Shown one piece after another: positions 44,396-53,107 of a stretch of 64,000 bases of DNA. How positions within the stretch are numbered: the first letter of the stretch is position 1; each line of letters starts with the position of its first letter. Both the position numbers and the translations under genes were made by a program. Under the pieces are notes generated by a model, which did no database searches, was not told the origin of the DNA, and was given only the letters and a program-made list of their open reading frames with translations. The DNA is taken from assembly GCA_943788345.1 (NCBI GenBank), contig CALSPX010000001.1, forward strand, positions 150,901 to 214,900, given 5' to 3'. The DNA comes from Ascidiaceihabitans sp023955215 (GTDB lineage: Bacteria > Pseudomonadota > Alphaproteobacteria > Rhodobacterales > Rhodobacteraceae).

Positions 44396-45565
44396 ATGGG
44401 AATATTGAACGATCTTTATCTATCACGCAAACCGCTTGCAGGCTTCACTGTTATCGGCATGGCATGGGCGGCATATTTCGCGCAAATGCCTGTTCTTAAA
44501 GCAGGTTTAGGCGTTTCAGACGCGACTTATGGCTTGATCGTTTTGGTGTCCTCACTTGGAGCGGTTGCCGCAATGTTTCTTGCGCCACTCACCCAGCGTC
44601 TGGCTGGGTCGTTCGCTTTGGTTTTCGCGGCCCTCGCAATTGCGGCGGGTTTCATGTGGGTTGGGGTCGCGCCTAATGCGATCACCTTTATGATCGCTCT
44701 TGCGATTGCTTCTGCAGGATCGGGGATCATCGACGTTTTGGCGAATGCCCGCATCGCTGGAATTGAAGCGCATCACAAGCGGCCATTGATGAACCTCAAC
44801 CATGCGGCTTACTCGTTTTGTTATGCCGGTGGTGCGCTGCTAACAGGGCTCGCGCGCGAAGCCAGTTGGACACCGATCCAGGTATTTTCGGTACTGGCCA
44901 TAGCGATCGTTGGGCTGGGGTTTGTGATGTATGGGCCTGATCTTTATCAAGAGGATGACGCTGAAACCTCCAACACTGGAAACCTACCTGTAGGATTGAT
45001 CTGGGGTATTGGGTTGATCGTATTCATTGCCTATCTGGCGGAATCCTCCACAGAAGGGTGGTCTGCGCTGCACATCGAACGCACCCTTGGTGGCGGTGCT
45101 GGAGAAGGCGCGCTTGGGCCTGCATTCCTTGGACTGACAATGGGAATAGGAAGGCTTGGTGGGCACGTCTTAACGCGATACCTTTCCGATATGGTCTTGA
45201 TTGCACTGGCCTGCTTACTGTCGGCTATCGGCATTGCAGTCGCAGCTGGGGCTGGAACCGTTGGGACGGCTTATATCGGTTTCGCACTGGGTGGGCTTGG
45301 CATGTCTGTTGTTGCACCTACCGCACTGGCGTTGATCGGACGGGTTGTGCCACGCAAGCTGCGCACCTTGGCGATCAGTCGGGTAACCGTGATCGGCTAT
45401 TGCGCATTTTTCATGGGGCCTTCTTTGATGGGCTTTGTATCGCAAGGGTTTGGGTTGGCCGCATCATTCTTTACAGTCGCGGTGCTATTGGCGGTCGTGA
45501 CTGCGATCTTGATCCCGATGCTATCTATTAAGCTGCGCACCCCAAGCAAAGATGCCGCGCCTTAG
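44396..45565 (+). CDS. MFS transporter
   Basis: A 389-residue 12-helix carrier. It resembles the YbjJ-like branch of the major facilitator superfamily in its N-terminus (AWAAYFAQMPVLKAGLGVSD) and length; the substrate is unknown. I chose ATG at 44396 as the start of the helical part; the frame is open from 44363. Its stop overlaps the convergent sulfotransferase-like stop by 4 bases. Confidence 0.82.
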   Translation: MGILNDLYLSRKPLAGFTVIGMAWAAYFAQMPVLKAGLGVSDATYGLIVLVSSLGAVAAMFLAPLTQRLAGSFALVFAALAIAAGFMWVGVAPNAITFMIALAIASAGSGIIDVLANARIAGIEAHHKRPLMNLNHAAYSFCYAGGALLTGLAREASWTPIQVFSVLAIAIVGLGFVMYGPDLYQEDDAETSNTGNLPVGLIWGIGLIVFIAYLAESSTEGWSALHIERTLGGGAGEGALGPAFLGLTMGIGRLGGHVLTRYLSDMVLIALACLLSAIGIAVAAGAGTVGTAYIGFALGGLGMSVVAPTALALIGRVVPRKLRTLAISRVTVIGYCAFFMGPSLMGFVSQGFGLAASFFTVAVLLAVVTAILIPMLSIKLRTPSKDAAP

Positions 45566-46182
45566 ACGCGGGGGTTGTGCAAATAGCCGTCGGAAGCCAT
45601 CAACCTGTCGTATAGTGCGAATTCATTTTCACGTGCAGAGCGTAAAAACATCTCAACGTCAGGCGACAAAGTTGTGTCAGCATCTTCAGAGACGTTCTTT
45701 TGTTTGAAAACAAACTCCTCGCCAAAATGCTCTGACAGGAACGTGTGCAACAACTGCATCTTTTCATATGCAAACAAATGCGAGACCAGCAATTTTCTAC
45801 GGTTGGATGTGAGGAAGTTAAACTGACTGCCAATTGCTGCAAACGCTGGTGGTTCTTCTTCAATCACAGCCAAGACAAACTCGTCAAAGCTGATGCCAAC
45901 CGTACTGCGCTCTGGATAGGCTTCATCCACGTTTTGACGATACCGGTACCAGCTGGCTATCTGATCAATCGGATCGCGCATGATCGCAAACGGTTTTGGG
46001 TTCATGTCATAAGCGTTTCTTAGAAACGGGCCGATCTTTGTACGAAACCGCAATGCTGTTGTGTGCTTGCGTTGCTTTGCAAAAATGACATCGGCTTTAG
46101 GGCGCAAAGCCATTTCAATAGCTGTCGTGCCCGTTTTTGGAACGGCCAAGAAGACAAGGTTCTGTTCTGAGAAGACTAACAT
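45562..46182 (-). CDS. Sulfotransferase-like protein
   Basis: A 206-residue protein with the 5'-phosphosulfate loop AVPKTGTTAIE (14-24) and a 3'-phosphate-type segment MRDPIDQIASWY (about 72-83), both typical of the PAPS-dependent sulfotransferase fold. The acceptor is unknown; polysaccharides or lipids are usual. I chose ATG at 46182 because the conserved strand begins there, though the frame extends to 46239. It follows lldD in the same direction. Confidence 0.75.
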   Translation of the reverse strand: MLVFSEQNLVFLAVPKTGTTAIEMALRPKADVIFAKQRKHTTALRFRTKIGPFLRNAYDMNPKPFAIMRDPIDQIASWYRYRQNVDEAYPERSTVGISFDEFVLAVIEEEPPAFAAIGSQFNFLTSNRRKLLVSHLFAYEKMQLLHTFLSEHFGEEFVFKQKNVSEDADTTLSPDVEMFLRSARENEFALYDRLMASDGYLHNPRV

Positions 46183-46226
46183 GAGACGGTGTTTACATCG
46201 ACCTTTCAGGCGTTTCCAGCCCCAAC

Positions 46227-47393
46227 TTATTCCTGCCAACGACCCTCAAAGTCTTTTGGAACAAGCAGGTTGTGACGCCCTAAATCTTCAACATTGGTTT
46301 CACCACACAGCGCCATCGTTGTATCGAGTTCGCGGTGAATAATGTTGAGGGCAGATGTAACCCCGGCTTCGCCCATAGCGCCAAGTCCGTAGATATAGGC
46401 GCGCCCGATATAAGTGCCCTTGGCCCCCATCGCCATCGCCTTTAACACATCCTGACCCGAACGAATGCCACTGTCCAAGTGAACGTCAATCTGATCGCCC
46501 ACAGCTTCCAAAATCGATGGTAGTACGCGGATAGAAGACAACGCACCGTCCAATTGGCGCCCCCCGTGGTTGGATACGATAATCGCATCCGCCCCAACTT
46601 TTAGGGCCATCTTGGCGTCTTCAGCGTCCAAAATACCTTTTAGGATAACTTTGCCGCCCCATTGCTCTTTGAGCTTGGCAATCTTGTCCCAATCCAAACT
46701 TGGATCAAACTGCTCTGCGGTCCATGACCCAAGGCTTGAGGTATCGCTGATGCCCTTAACGTGACCCACGATATTGCCAAACCCGCGACGCTTTGCGCCT
46801 AACATTCCAATGCCCCATGACCATTTGGTGGCAAGGTTCGCCATGGTCTTAAGGGTCAATTTGGGTGGGGCACTTAAGCCATTTTTCAAATCTTTATGGC
46901 GTTGGCCAAGAATTTGAAGATCAAGGGTTATGACCAAAGCGGATACATTCGCATCCTTTGCGCGTTGGATCAGGCGGCTGATGTAGTCACTGTCGCGCAT
47001 TGTATAAAGCTGAAACCAAAACGGTTTTGTCGTGGCCGCCGCGACATCCTCGATCGAATTGATCGACATCGTGCTCAAGGTATACGGAACGCCAAAGGCT
47101 TCGGCCGCGCGGGCTGCTTTGATTTCGCCGTCCGCATGTTGCATGCCTGTTAGCCCAACGGGGGCCAAAGCGACTGGCATCGCCACATCTTGACCGACCA
47201 TCTGGGTCGCAGTGCTGCGTCCTGTCATATCAACGGCGACGCGCTGGCGCAGGCGGATTTGATCAAAATCAGTGGTGTTTTCCCGAAAGGTCTGCTCGGT
47301 CCAACTTCCTGATTCAGCATAATCATAAAACATCCGCGGGACACGGCGTTCGTGGAGACGTTGGAGATCTTTGATGTTGGTAATGACCGGCAT
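46227..47393 (-). CDS. lldD: FMN-dependent alpha-hydroxyacid dehydrogenase (L-lactate dehydrogenase type)
   Basis: A 388-residue TIM-barrel flavoenzyme oxidising 2-hydroxyacids, most like respiratory L-lactate dehydrogenase. FYDYAESGSWTEQT near residue 22 and the catalytic His in VSNHGGRQLDG, followed by LDSGIRSGQD and GRAYIYGLGA for FMN phosphate, are the signatures. Glycolate or mandelate oxidation cannot be fully excluded. It lies downstream of trpA with a 94-base gap. Confidence 0.88.
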   Translation of the reverse strand: MPVITNIKDLQRLHERRVPRMFYDYAESGSWTEQTFRENTTDFDQIRLRQRVAVDMTGRSTATQMVGQDVAMPVALAPVGLTGMQHADGEIKAARAAEAFGVPYTLSTMSINSIEDVAAATTKPFWFQLYTMRDSDYISRLIQRAKDANVSALVITLDLQILGQRHKDLKNGLSAPPKLTLKTMANLATKWSWGIGMLGAKRRGFGNIVGHVKGISDTSSLGSWTAEQFDPSLDWDKIAKLKEQWGGKVILKGILDAEDAKMALKVGADAIIVSNHGGRQLDGALSSIRVLPSILEAVGDQIDVHLDSGIRSGQDVLKAMAMGAKGTYIGRAYIYGLGAMGEAGVTSALNIIHRELDTTMALCGETNVEDLGRHNLLVPKDFEGRWQE

Positions 47394-47487
47394 GTTCCAC
47401 CCTCAGTGTTGCATTACCTTTTGGTAGCAACTGCTGAGCGGGCTCGCAACTTTGATTTACGGCTTTGGGAGATTGGCCTCTGTCGGC

Positions 47488-48279
47488 TTAGGCGCGGTGT
47501 GCACCGTCTGACAGTGTTTTCACGAAGGCAAGAACATCAGCAACGCTTTCGCCCGCACCGATCTTGCTCACAATAGCACTGCCCACAACCGTACCATCGG
47601 CAACTGCGGCAATTGCCTCGGCTTTTTCTGGGGTGTTCACACCAAAGCCAACAATTACTGGCAGGCCAGACGCTTCTTGGATGCGCGCAACCTCTGGACC
47701 AACATTGGTCGCTTCAGCTTCCGCCGCGCCCGTGATGCCGTTGATCGAAACGTAATACACAAAACCAGAGGTATTCTGCAAAACGCGGGGTAGGCGTTTG
47801 GCATCCGTTGTTGGTGTCGCAAGGCGGATAAAGTTCAATCCAGCCGCTTGGGCAGGGATGCACAATTCGGTGTCTTCTTCGGGTGGCAAATCCACAACGA
47901 TCAATCCGTCAATCCCAGCTTCTTTCGCATCGACCAGGAATTTGTCAACGCCGCGGCTGTAGATCGGGTTGTAATACCCCATCAAAACGATTGGCGTCGT
48001 GTCATCGGTTTCGCGAAACTTAGCGGCCAACTCAAGGGTGCGCGTCAGGGTCATGCCGACCTCTAGCGCACGCTGACCGGCCAACTGAATGGTCGGGCCA
48101 TCGGCCATTGGATCGGTGAACGGCAAACCAAGTTCGATAATATCAACACCAGCAGCGGGCAAACCCTTCACGATCTCAAGAGATGTGTCAAAGTCAGGAT
48201 CCCCAGCCATCACATAAGACACAAACGCCTTCTTGTTGGCGGCTTTCAGTTCAGCGAATTTTGCGTCGATACGTGTCAT
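47488..48279 (-). CDS. trpA: Tryptophan synthase alpha chain
   Basis: A 263-residue TIM-barrel lyase releasing indole from indole-3-glycerol phosphate. The catalytic Glu is in IELGLPFTDPMADGP and the catalytic Asp in GLIVVDLPPEE; the phosphate site is VGFGVNTPEKA. ATG at 48279 is chosen over the open frame to 48318. It lies on the opposite strand 6.3 kb from trpB, so the two subunits are separately transcribed. Confidence 0.96.
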   Translation of the reverse strand: MTRIDAKFAELKAANKKAFVSYVMAGDPDFDTSLEIVKGLPAAGVDIIELGLPFTDPMADGPTIQLAGQRALEVGMTLTRTLELAAKFRETDDTTPIVLMGYYNPIYSRGVDKFLVDAKEAGIDGLIVVDLPPEEDTELCIPAQAAGLNFIRLATPTTDAKRLPRVLQNTSGFVYYVSINGITGAAEAEATNVGPEVARIQEASGLPVIVGFGVNTPEKAEAIAAVADGTVVGSAIVSKIGAGESVADVLAFVKTLSDGAHRA

Positions 48280-48472
48280 GTTATGGCCTTTTGCAGATTG
48301 GTCAGTCTGCAATGCCAATTCTGGGACAAGAAATCAATCGCAATAGCGCGGCCAACTGCACAGGGCAGCGACTGTATATATCAACATGCATTTCCACCAC
48401 GAAGCTTGCACCGCGTTGATAGGGGCACTAGAAGCGGCGAAAACCAGTATATGCAACGCGCAGGAGAACATC

Positions 48473-49570
48473 ATGGGTTTCAAAATGGGCATCGTCGGCT
48501 TGCCAAACGTGGGCAAATCCACGCTTTTCAACGCTTTGACAAAAACCGCCGCTGCACAGGCTGCAAACTTCCCGTTCTGCACTATTGAACCCAACGTGGG
48601 TGAAGTGGGCGTCCCTGATGCGCGTCTTGATAAACTGGCTGCAATCGCCAGTTCTAAAACGATTATTCCAACACGCATGACCTTTGTGGACATCGCGGGC
48701 TTGGTTAAAGGCGCGTCAAAAGGCGAGGGCCTTGGCAACCAATTCCTTGCCACCATCCGCGAAGTGGATGCGATCGCTCACGTGCTGCGCTGCTTTGAAG
48801 ACGGTGATGTGACCCACGTTGAGGGGCGCGTTGATCCAGCTTCAGACGCCGAAACGATTGAAACCGAGCTGATGCTGGCTGATATCGAATCCCTTGAGAA
48901 GCGTTTGCAAAACATGGGCCGCAAGGTACGTGGCGGTGACAAGGACGCAGTGGATCAAGAACGCCTGATGAAAATGGCGCTTGAGGCACTGGAAGAAGGC
49001 AAACCGGCCCGCGTTCTAGACATCGACGAAGACGACGCAAAACAGTGGAAGATGCTGCAACTGCTGACCTCCAAACCTGTGCTTTACGTTTGTAACGTGG
49101 GTGAGGCTGAAGCGTCTGAAGGCAATGACCACTCCGGTGCAGTGGCCACAATGGCCGCGGCCCAAGGCAACAGCGCCGTCATCATCTCTGCCCAGATCGA
49201 GGAAGAGATCAGCAAGCTCGAGCCAGAAGAAGCCACCATGTTCCTTGAGGAAATGGGGCTGAACGAGTCTGGCCAAGATCGCCTAATCCGCGCTGGTTAC
49301 GCACTATTGCACCTTGAAACCTACTTTACCGTAGGCCCAAAAGAAGCCCGCGCATGGACGATCCCCGAAGGGACAACCGCACCAAAGGCCGCTGGCGTGA
49401 TCCACGGTGACTTTGAAAAAGGGTTCATCCGCGCCGAAACCATCGCCTATGATGACTTCGTGACTTTGGGTGGCGAACAGCCATCCAAAGAAGCGGGTAA
49501 AATGCGGGCAGAGGGTAAAACCTACATCGTCAAAGACGGCGACGTGCTGCACTTCTTGTTTAACACCTAA
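48473..49570 (+). CDS. ychF: YchF/OLA1-type ribosome-binding ATPase
   Basis: A 365-residue Obg-related P-loop protein: GLPNVGKS (9-16), DIAGLVKGASKGEG for switch II, a helical insertion, and a C-terminal TGS-like domain (YFTVGPKEARAWTI). The NKxD guanine-specificity motif is absent, as usual for this ATP-preferring family. AGGAG precedes ATG 48473. Its stop overlaps the stop of the convergent regulator gene. Confidence 0.95.
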   Translation: MGFKMGIVGLPNVGKSTLFNALTKTAAAQAANFPFCTIEPNVGEVGVPDARLDKLAAIASSKTIIPTRMTFVDIAGLVKGASKGEGLGNQFLATIREVDAIAHVLRCFEDGDVTHVEGRVDPASDAETIETELMLADIESLEKRLQNMGRKVRGGDKDAVDQERLMKMALEALEEGKPARVLDIDEDDAKQWKMLQLLTSKPVLYVCNVGEAEASEGNDHSGAVATMAAAQGNSAVIISAQIEEEISKLEPEEATMFLEEMGLNESGQDRLIRAGYALLHLETYFTVGPKEARAWTIPEGTTAPKAAGVIHGDFEKGFIRAETIAYDDFVTLGGEQPSKEAGKMRAEGKTYIVKDGDVLHFLFNT

Positions 49571-51186
49571 GGTATCGTTGCACGAGCAGCGGCAATTTGC
49601 GCAAGCAGATCGTCGCAGCGTTCCGCCAATGGTTCATGCCCTTTTCCCATAACGGGTTTCGCATCTAAAAGACGTCTTTCAGCCTCATCCAAATGAAGCG
49701 GGCTTTGATCAAGCGCGAAACGGTCAAGTGCCAATTCGCCTAAGCCACCAATTAGATTTGCCCAATCGAATAAGGCTTTTTCGGGGGACGTAACCTTCAA
49801 TGCATCTTCATAGTGTTTTTGCGCCTCATCGAAAAGGGGTGCATTTTTTGTAAGCCGTCCAAAACCACGCTTGTAAATCGCAAGGCTTATATAGTTCCGC
49901 GCCTTAGGTTCATCGGCCTTATCCTTTGATCGAAAGGTCAAGACGGCTGTTTCAGTAGAAATAGCTTTTTCCATCAATGCCGAGTCTTGCTCCAACTTTC
50001 CAAGTTCGAACAAGGCACCAGATAAATGAGCCTTGCTATTGCACCATTCATTTGGGTCATGGTCTGGGTCGAAAACACTAACCGCCGCTTTGTGCCCATG
50101 TATCGCTTGGCGTAACAATACCGGTTGCTTTTGCCGGCTTCCGAGTGCCGCCAACACAATTCCAAGACTGTCTTGGCTGGCAGCCCAATTGTAGCGTGAT
50201 TTAGTTTTCGACGTGGCCTTTAGCGCGGCCCGCATTGCTTTTTCGGCCGACTGAAGAATAGCGAGATCGATCCTGCGTTCGCCAATGCTATGACGACAAT
50301 TGCCGAGATCGTGTAGAGCATCCCCTTTTTGGGGTCCCTTAGCGCGCTTCGTATTTCGATTTGCCAACATCAGGGCCACGTTTAGATCAAAGGGGTCCCC
50401 TTGGCTTTCGCCGCGATCGCGCCACTGAACAATCAATTCTTGGGTCGCCGAAAACACTCCGCCAGCTGGCGCTTGTCGCATCAAATCGCGGAGCAGACGA
50501 TCTGCCGCGGCGGTTGGATCATTGCGCAAACGGTCTTGGTCCAACCGCTGTTCCAGCAGTCGACGGCTTTGTTCATCCAACCGTTCTTTGACCGCTTTGT
50601 GTTCTTGGCGCATCCTTTTTTCTTCGTCGTCTAACAACTCATTTGCTTCGTCCAATGCCCCCTCGTCATTCAGCTTTGCCACCTCCGCCATAACTGCATT
50701 CAACTGACTGCCCGTATTGTCGGCAGGCATCTCGCCCCGTTTGCGGATACGTTCGGCCGCCTCAAGTGCTTTGGTGAGGCCGACAAAAGCGGTGCTTTGA
50801 TCGGTGTAGTTCCCTTCGGCATGTTGATTTGCCAACAGGATCAAAAGGTCTTCGCTGCTTTGCGGTATCGTTTCAGACCTTGTGACCATCTTGATTAATC
50901 GGTCAGCATCACGCTCTGCTGCTGTCTCGTCACTTTCATCTGACGTGTCAGTATCTAGAAACTTGTCGATCCAAATTTCGTCCATCTCAAGCGCTTTGAT
51001 GAAACGCCCAACGGTTCGGGAGTTTAAGGTTTCTTTCCGCCCTTTCTCAATCTTGGAAATAAAAGACTTCCCGACAGGCGGATCGAATTTGCCACCAAAT
51101 TCGTCAAGCGTCCAGGTTTTTAGGGACCGCGCCCGTTTCACGGCAAGGCCAAAGGCTTTGAGGTCTTCTGGGGAAACTTTAGTCAA
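49567..51186 (-). CDS. HTH / coiled-coil / TPR-like regulator, uncharacterised
   Basis: A 539-residue protein with three parts. Residues 8-75 form an Xre-like helix-turn-helix (ARSLKTWTLDEF, SFISKIEKGRKE). Residues 155-232 are a strongly charged coiled coil (EANELLDDEEKRMRQEHKAV and following). Residues 285-535 are helical repeats of about 45-50 residues with the W-A-x-x-Q-x-x-L-G pattern (NWAASQDSLGIVLAALGSR), like the TPR repeats in bacterial signalling proteins. This layout suggests a DNA-binding sensor whose repeats bind a ligand or protein partner. No catalytic domain. It is divergent from a small membrane ORF. Confidence 0.78.
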   Translation of the reverse strand: MTKVSPEDLKAFGLAVKRARSLKTWTLDEFGGKFDPPVGKSFISKIEKGRKETLNSRTVGRFIKALEMDEIWIDKFLDTDTSDESDETAAERDADRLIKMVTRSETIPQSSEDLLILLANQHAEGNYTDQSTAFVGLTKALEAAERIRKRGEMPADNTGSQLNAVMAEVAKLNDEGALDEANELLDDEEKRMRQEHKAVKERLDEQSRRLLEQRLDQDRLRNDPTAAADRLLRDLMRQAPAGGVFSATQELIVQWRDRGESQGDPFDLNVALMLANRNTKRAKGPQKGDALHDLGNCRHSIGERRIDLAILQSAEKAMRAALKATSKTKSRYNWAASQDSLGIVLAALGSRQKQPVLLRQAIHGHKAAVSVFDPDHDPNEWCNSKAHLSGALFELGKLEQDSALMEKAISTETAVLTFRSKDKADEPKARNYISLAIYKRGFGRLTKNAPLFDEAQKHYEDALKVTSPEKALFDWANLIGGLGELALDRFALDQSPLHLDEAERRLLDAKPVMGKGHEPLAERCDDLLAQIAAARATIP

Positions 51187-51340
51187 CTTTTCACAAACCC
51201 TGACAACTGAAGGTAATTTTTAGCGCCCAGCGTCAACTCTGTGTCAGCGACCATACGCACGAAAATCTCTAAATTAATACATGTCTAGACGACGCTTTTA
51301 ACCCAAAGCGGGCCCGCTACAATCATACGGAGAATACCCC

Positions 51341-51550
51341 ATGATGTGGCAACTACAACTGGTTCTTTATGGAGCCAATATTTTTCCATCTCTCGCCCAA
51401 GCGCTCTGCGTTTTTGCGCAGTGGCTGGCAACACCTGACGGAGTGAATATTGCGATGGCGTGTATTTGCGCCTTTGCATTGATCGGAGCGCCAGTGCGAC
51501 TGGTGCTTTGCGCAACCCTATGTGTTCATCTGGCTCTTTTGATCATTTAG
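51341..51550 (+). CDS. Small two-helix membrane ORF (69 residues)
   Basis: Starts ATG at 51341 with GGAG 8 bases upstream. The product has two hydrophobic stretches (about 6-28 and 36-68) and very few charges. No family recognised. It is divergent from the HTH/TPR gene across 154 bases and could be its target, but it may also be a chance ORF. Confidence 0.45.
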   Translation: MMWQLQLVLYGANIFPSLAQALCVFAQWLATPDGVNIAMACICAFALIGAPVRLVLCATLCVHLALLII

Positions 51551-51627
51551 GTCTTGAGGCGGGCAGGGGGCAAATGACATTGCCCACTGTTTCTGGTGAA
51601 AATTGGAACCGACATCGCACAGACCAA

Positions 51628-51660
51628 ATACCGACGTAATACCGACGTGATACATACGTT
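51628..51660. repeat. Triple 11-bp direct repeat, copy 1
   Basis: Three units in head-to-tail order, ATACCGACGTA, ATACCGACGTG and ATACATACGTT. The same order of two GACGT units and one ATACATAC unit recurs at 55383-55415. It lies downstream of the CDP-alcohol transferase gene. An 11-bp period places each unit on the same DNA face. Confidence 0.75.
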
Positions 51661-51763
51661 AATTTTTGCTCGTTTTGACGGTCCGAATGTTTAAACTGAG
51701 CCGGTCTTTTTGCTTGATCTTTCGCGCACAGCCGACCCGTTGATCGGCTATGCGCGGCGTATT

Positions 51764-52420
51764 TTAAATCAGGGTCGCGCCATAGATCGCGGTGACGCTT
51801 AGTGTGTAGATCGCCAAGATGGCGACGTTGATCGGGTTGCCCGACAGCTTGGGCGTTTTGATCTGGGACACATTCAATACAGCAAGGCCAAGGCCACAAA
51901 CCGCCAACACAATCGCAAAGGTCGATTGCTCAAAAAACCCAGCAAACATAACGACAAAGACCAAAATGATGCTGTTGTTGTCGATCGCCAGACCCGTGTA
52001 TTTGGTACCGCCACTTAGGCCGAAAGTGCTGAAATAACTTAGGCGGATCGCGCCAAAAACCAGCATTATGAACACGACGGGCAAGAAGGCCGGGTGGAAG
52101 TTGCCATAGCTTAGAACCAGAATGGCAGGGGTGACGCCGTAGCTTACAATGTCGATCAGCAGATCAAGTTGACCACCGAATTTGCTGTCGGTGCCAGTGC
52201 GGCCCTTCATGCGGCGCGCGACCAATCCATCAGCCCAGTCAAAAGCAACCGCCCAGATCATTCCGATCATCGCCGCAGCGTATACACCAATGATCAAAAA
52301 GTAGATGGCCAGTAAGGTACAGCCCAAGCCCGCAAGCGAACAGATGTTAGGGAGGTCTCTGATGAACGACAGGATCGGCGGGTTTGCCTGCTCTTGCGCA
52401 GAAGCGTTTTCAGTTGTCAT
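51764..52420 (-). CDS. CDP-alcohol phosphatidyltransferase family protein
   Basis: A 218-residue, about six-helix membrane enzyme. The CDP-alcohol motif is DWADGLVAR (61-69) then G82, Asp 86 and Asp 90 in FGGQLDLLID, but the gap between AR and G is 12 residues instead of the usual 8 or 9. It would transfer a phosphoalcohol group from a CDP compound; phosphatidylserine synthase is the nearest common relative (SKFGGQLD, VSYGVTP). Divergent from a cytidylyltransferase gene, which suggests they make and use the same CDP-activated compound. Confidence 0.82.
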   Translation of the reverse strand: MTTENASAQEQANPPILSFIRDLPNICSLAGLGCTLLAIYFLIIGVYAAAMIGMIWAVAFDWADGLVARRMKGRTGTDSKFGGQLDLLIDIVSYGVTPAILVLSYGNFHPAFLPVVFIMLVFGAIRLSYFSTFGLSGGTKYTGLAIDNNSIILVFVVMFAGFFEQSTFAIVLAVCGLGLAVLNVSQIKTPKLSGNPINVAILAIYTLSVTAIYGATLI

Positions 52421-52497
52421 AGCGGGTCCTTTGAGTTAGAGGATCAGGACCCTAGTCAATGTTTGACAGGCAATCTCTGCTTCCCATTCTAAGTGCA

Positions 52498-52518
52498 TTT
52501 GAAACGCGTAGTTTCAAA
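52498..52518. promoter_or_regulatory. Palindromic operator candidate between divergent lipid-type genes
   Basis: TTTGAAAC and GTTTCAAA flank a 5-base centre, a perfect 8-bp dyad; a third half site TTTGAAAC is at 52571. It lies between the CDP-alcohol transferase and the cytidylyltransferase. A possible -35 (TTGACA at 52463) with a poor -10 lies to the left, so the dyad may overlap a start site. Confidence 0.45.
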
Positions 52519-52660
52519 ACACGACACGAACCTAGACTTCTGAAAGTCTGGGGTCGTCCTAGCTTAATTGTTTGAAACTACTGAAAAATTTCACGTCGGC
52601 GTGCATTCAGATGCTGCTTGCTACCATCGTTTTGGGGTGGGTAAAAGGACAAAGCATACA

Positions 52661-53092
52661 ATGATCGTCTACACCGTCGGCACGTTCGACCTACTTCACG
52701 TGGGGCATCTTGCCTTGCTGAACCACTGCAAGTCACTGGGGGATATCCTCGCCGTTGGCGTCGCCTCTGATGAGGTTGTGAACATGTATAAACCCAATGT
52801 CCCTGTTGTCCCATTGGAACAACGGGTTGAGATGCTTGAGGCACTCAGCTGCGTAGACATTGTGCGCCCTTATCACGAACTTGAATACGTCTCTGGCTGC
52901 AAAGCGGTCCATGCCGATATCTTCGTTATTGGCGAAGACTGGGGGACCAACGCGCACAACTTAGATGTGGACGCGTATTTGAAAGAGATGGGCAAAGAAA
53001 TCGCGCAAGTGCGCTACAATCCGCGAACATCATCGACGAAAATCAAACAAATGGTTTTGGCGCAGTTTCAAACACCGAAACTATTCCACTAA
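52661..53092 (+). CDS. Cytidylyltransferase (glycerol-3-phosphate/phosphoalcohol type)
   Basis: A 143-residue nucleotidyltransferase with the HxGH loop in GTFDLLHVGHLALL (His 13, His 16) and RTSSTKI (the RTxGIST-like motif) near residue 129. It activates a phosphorylated alcohol with CTP, like TagD (glycerol-3-phosphate) or choline/ethanolamine-phosphate cytidylyltransferases. The ATG at 52661 has AAGGA 12 bases upstream. Its product may feed the divergent CDP-alcohol transferase. Confidence 0.85.
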   Translation: MIVYTVGTFDLLHVGHLALLNHCKSLGDILAVGVASDEVVNMYKPNVPVVPLEQRVEMLEALSCVDIVRPYHELEYVSGCKAVHADIFVIGEDWGTNAHNLDVDAYLKEMGKEIAQVRYNPRTSSTKIKQMVLAQFQTPKLFH

Positions 53093-53107
53093 TCGCTGTC
53101 GAAACCT

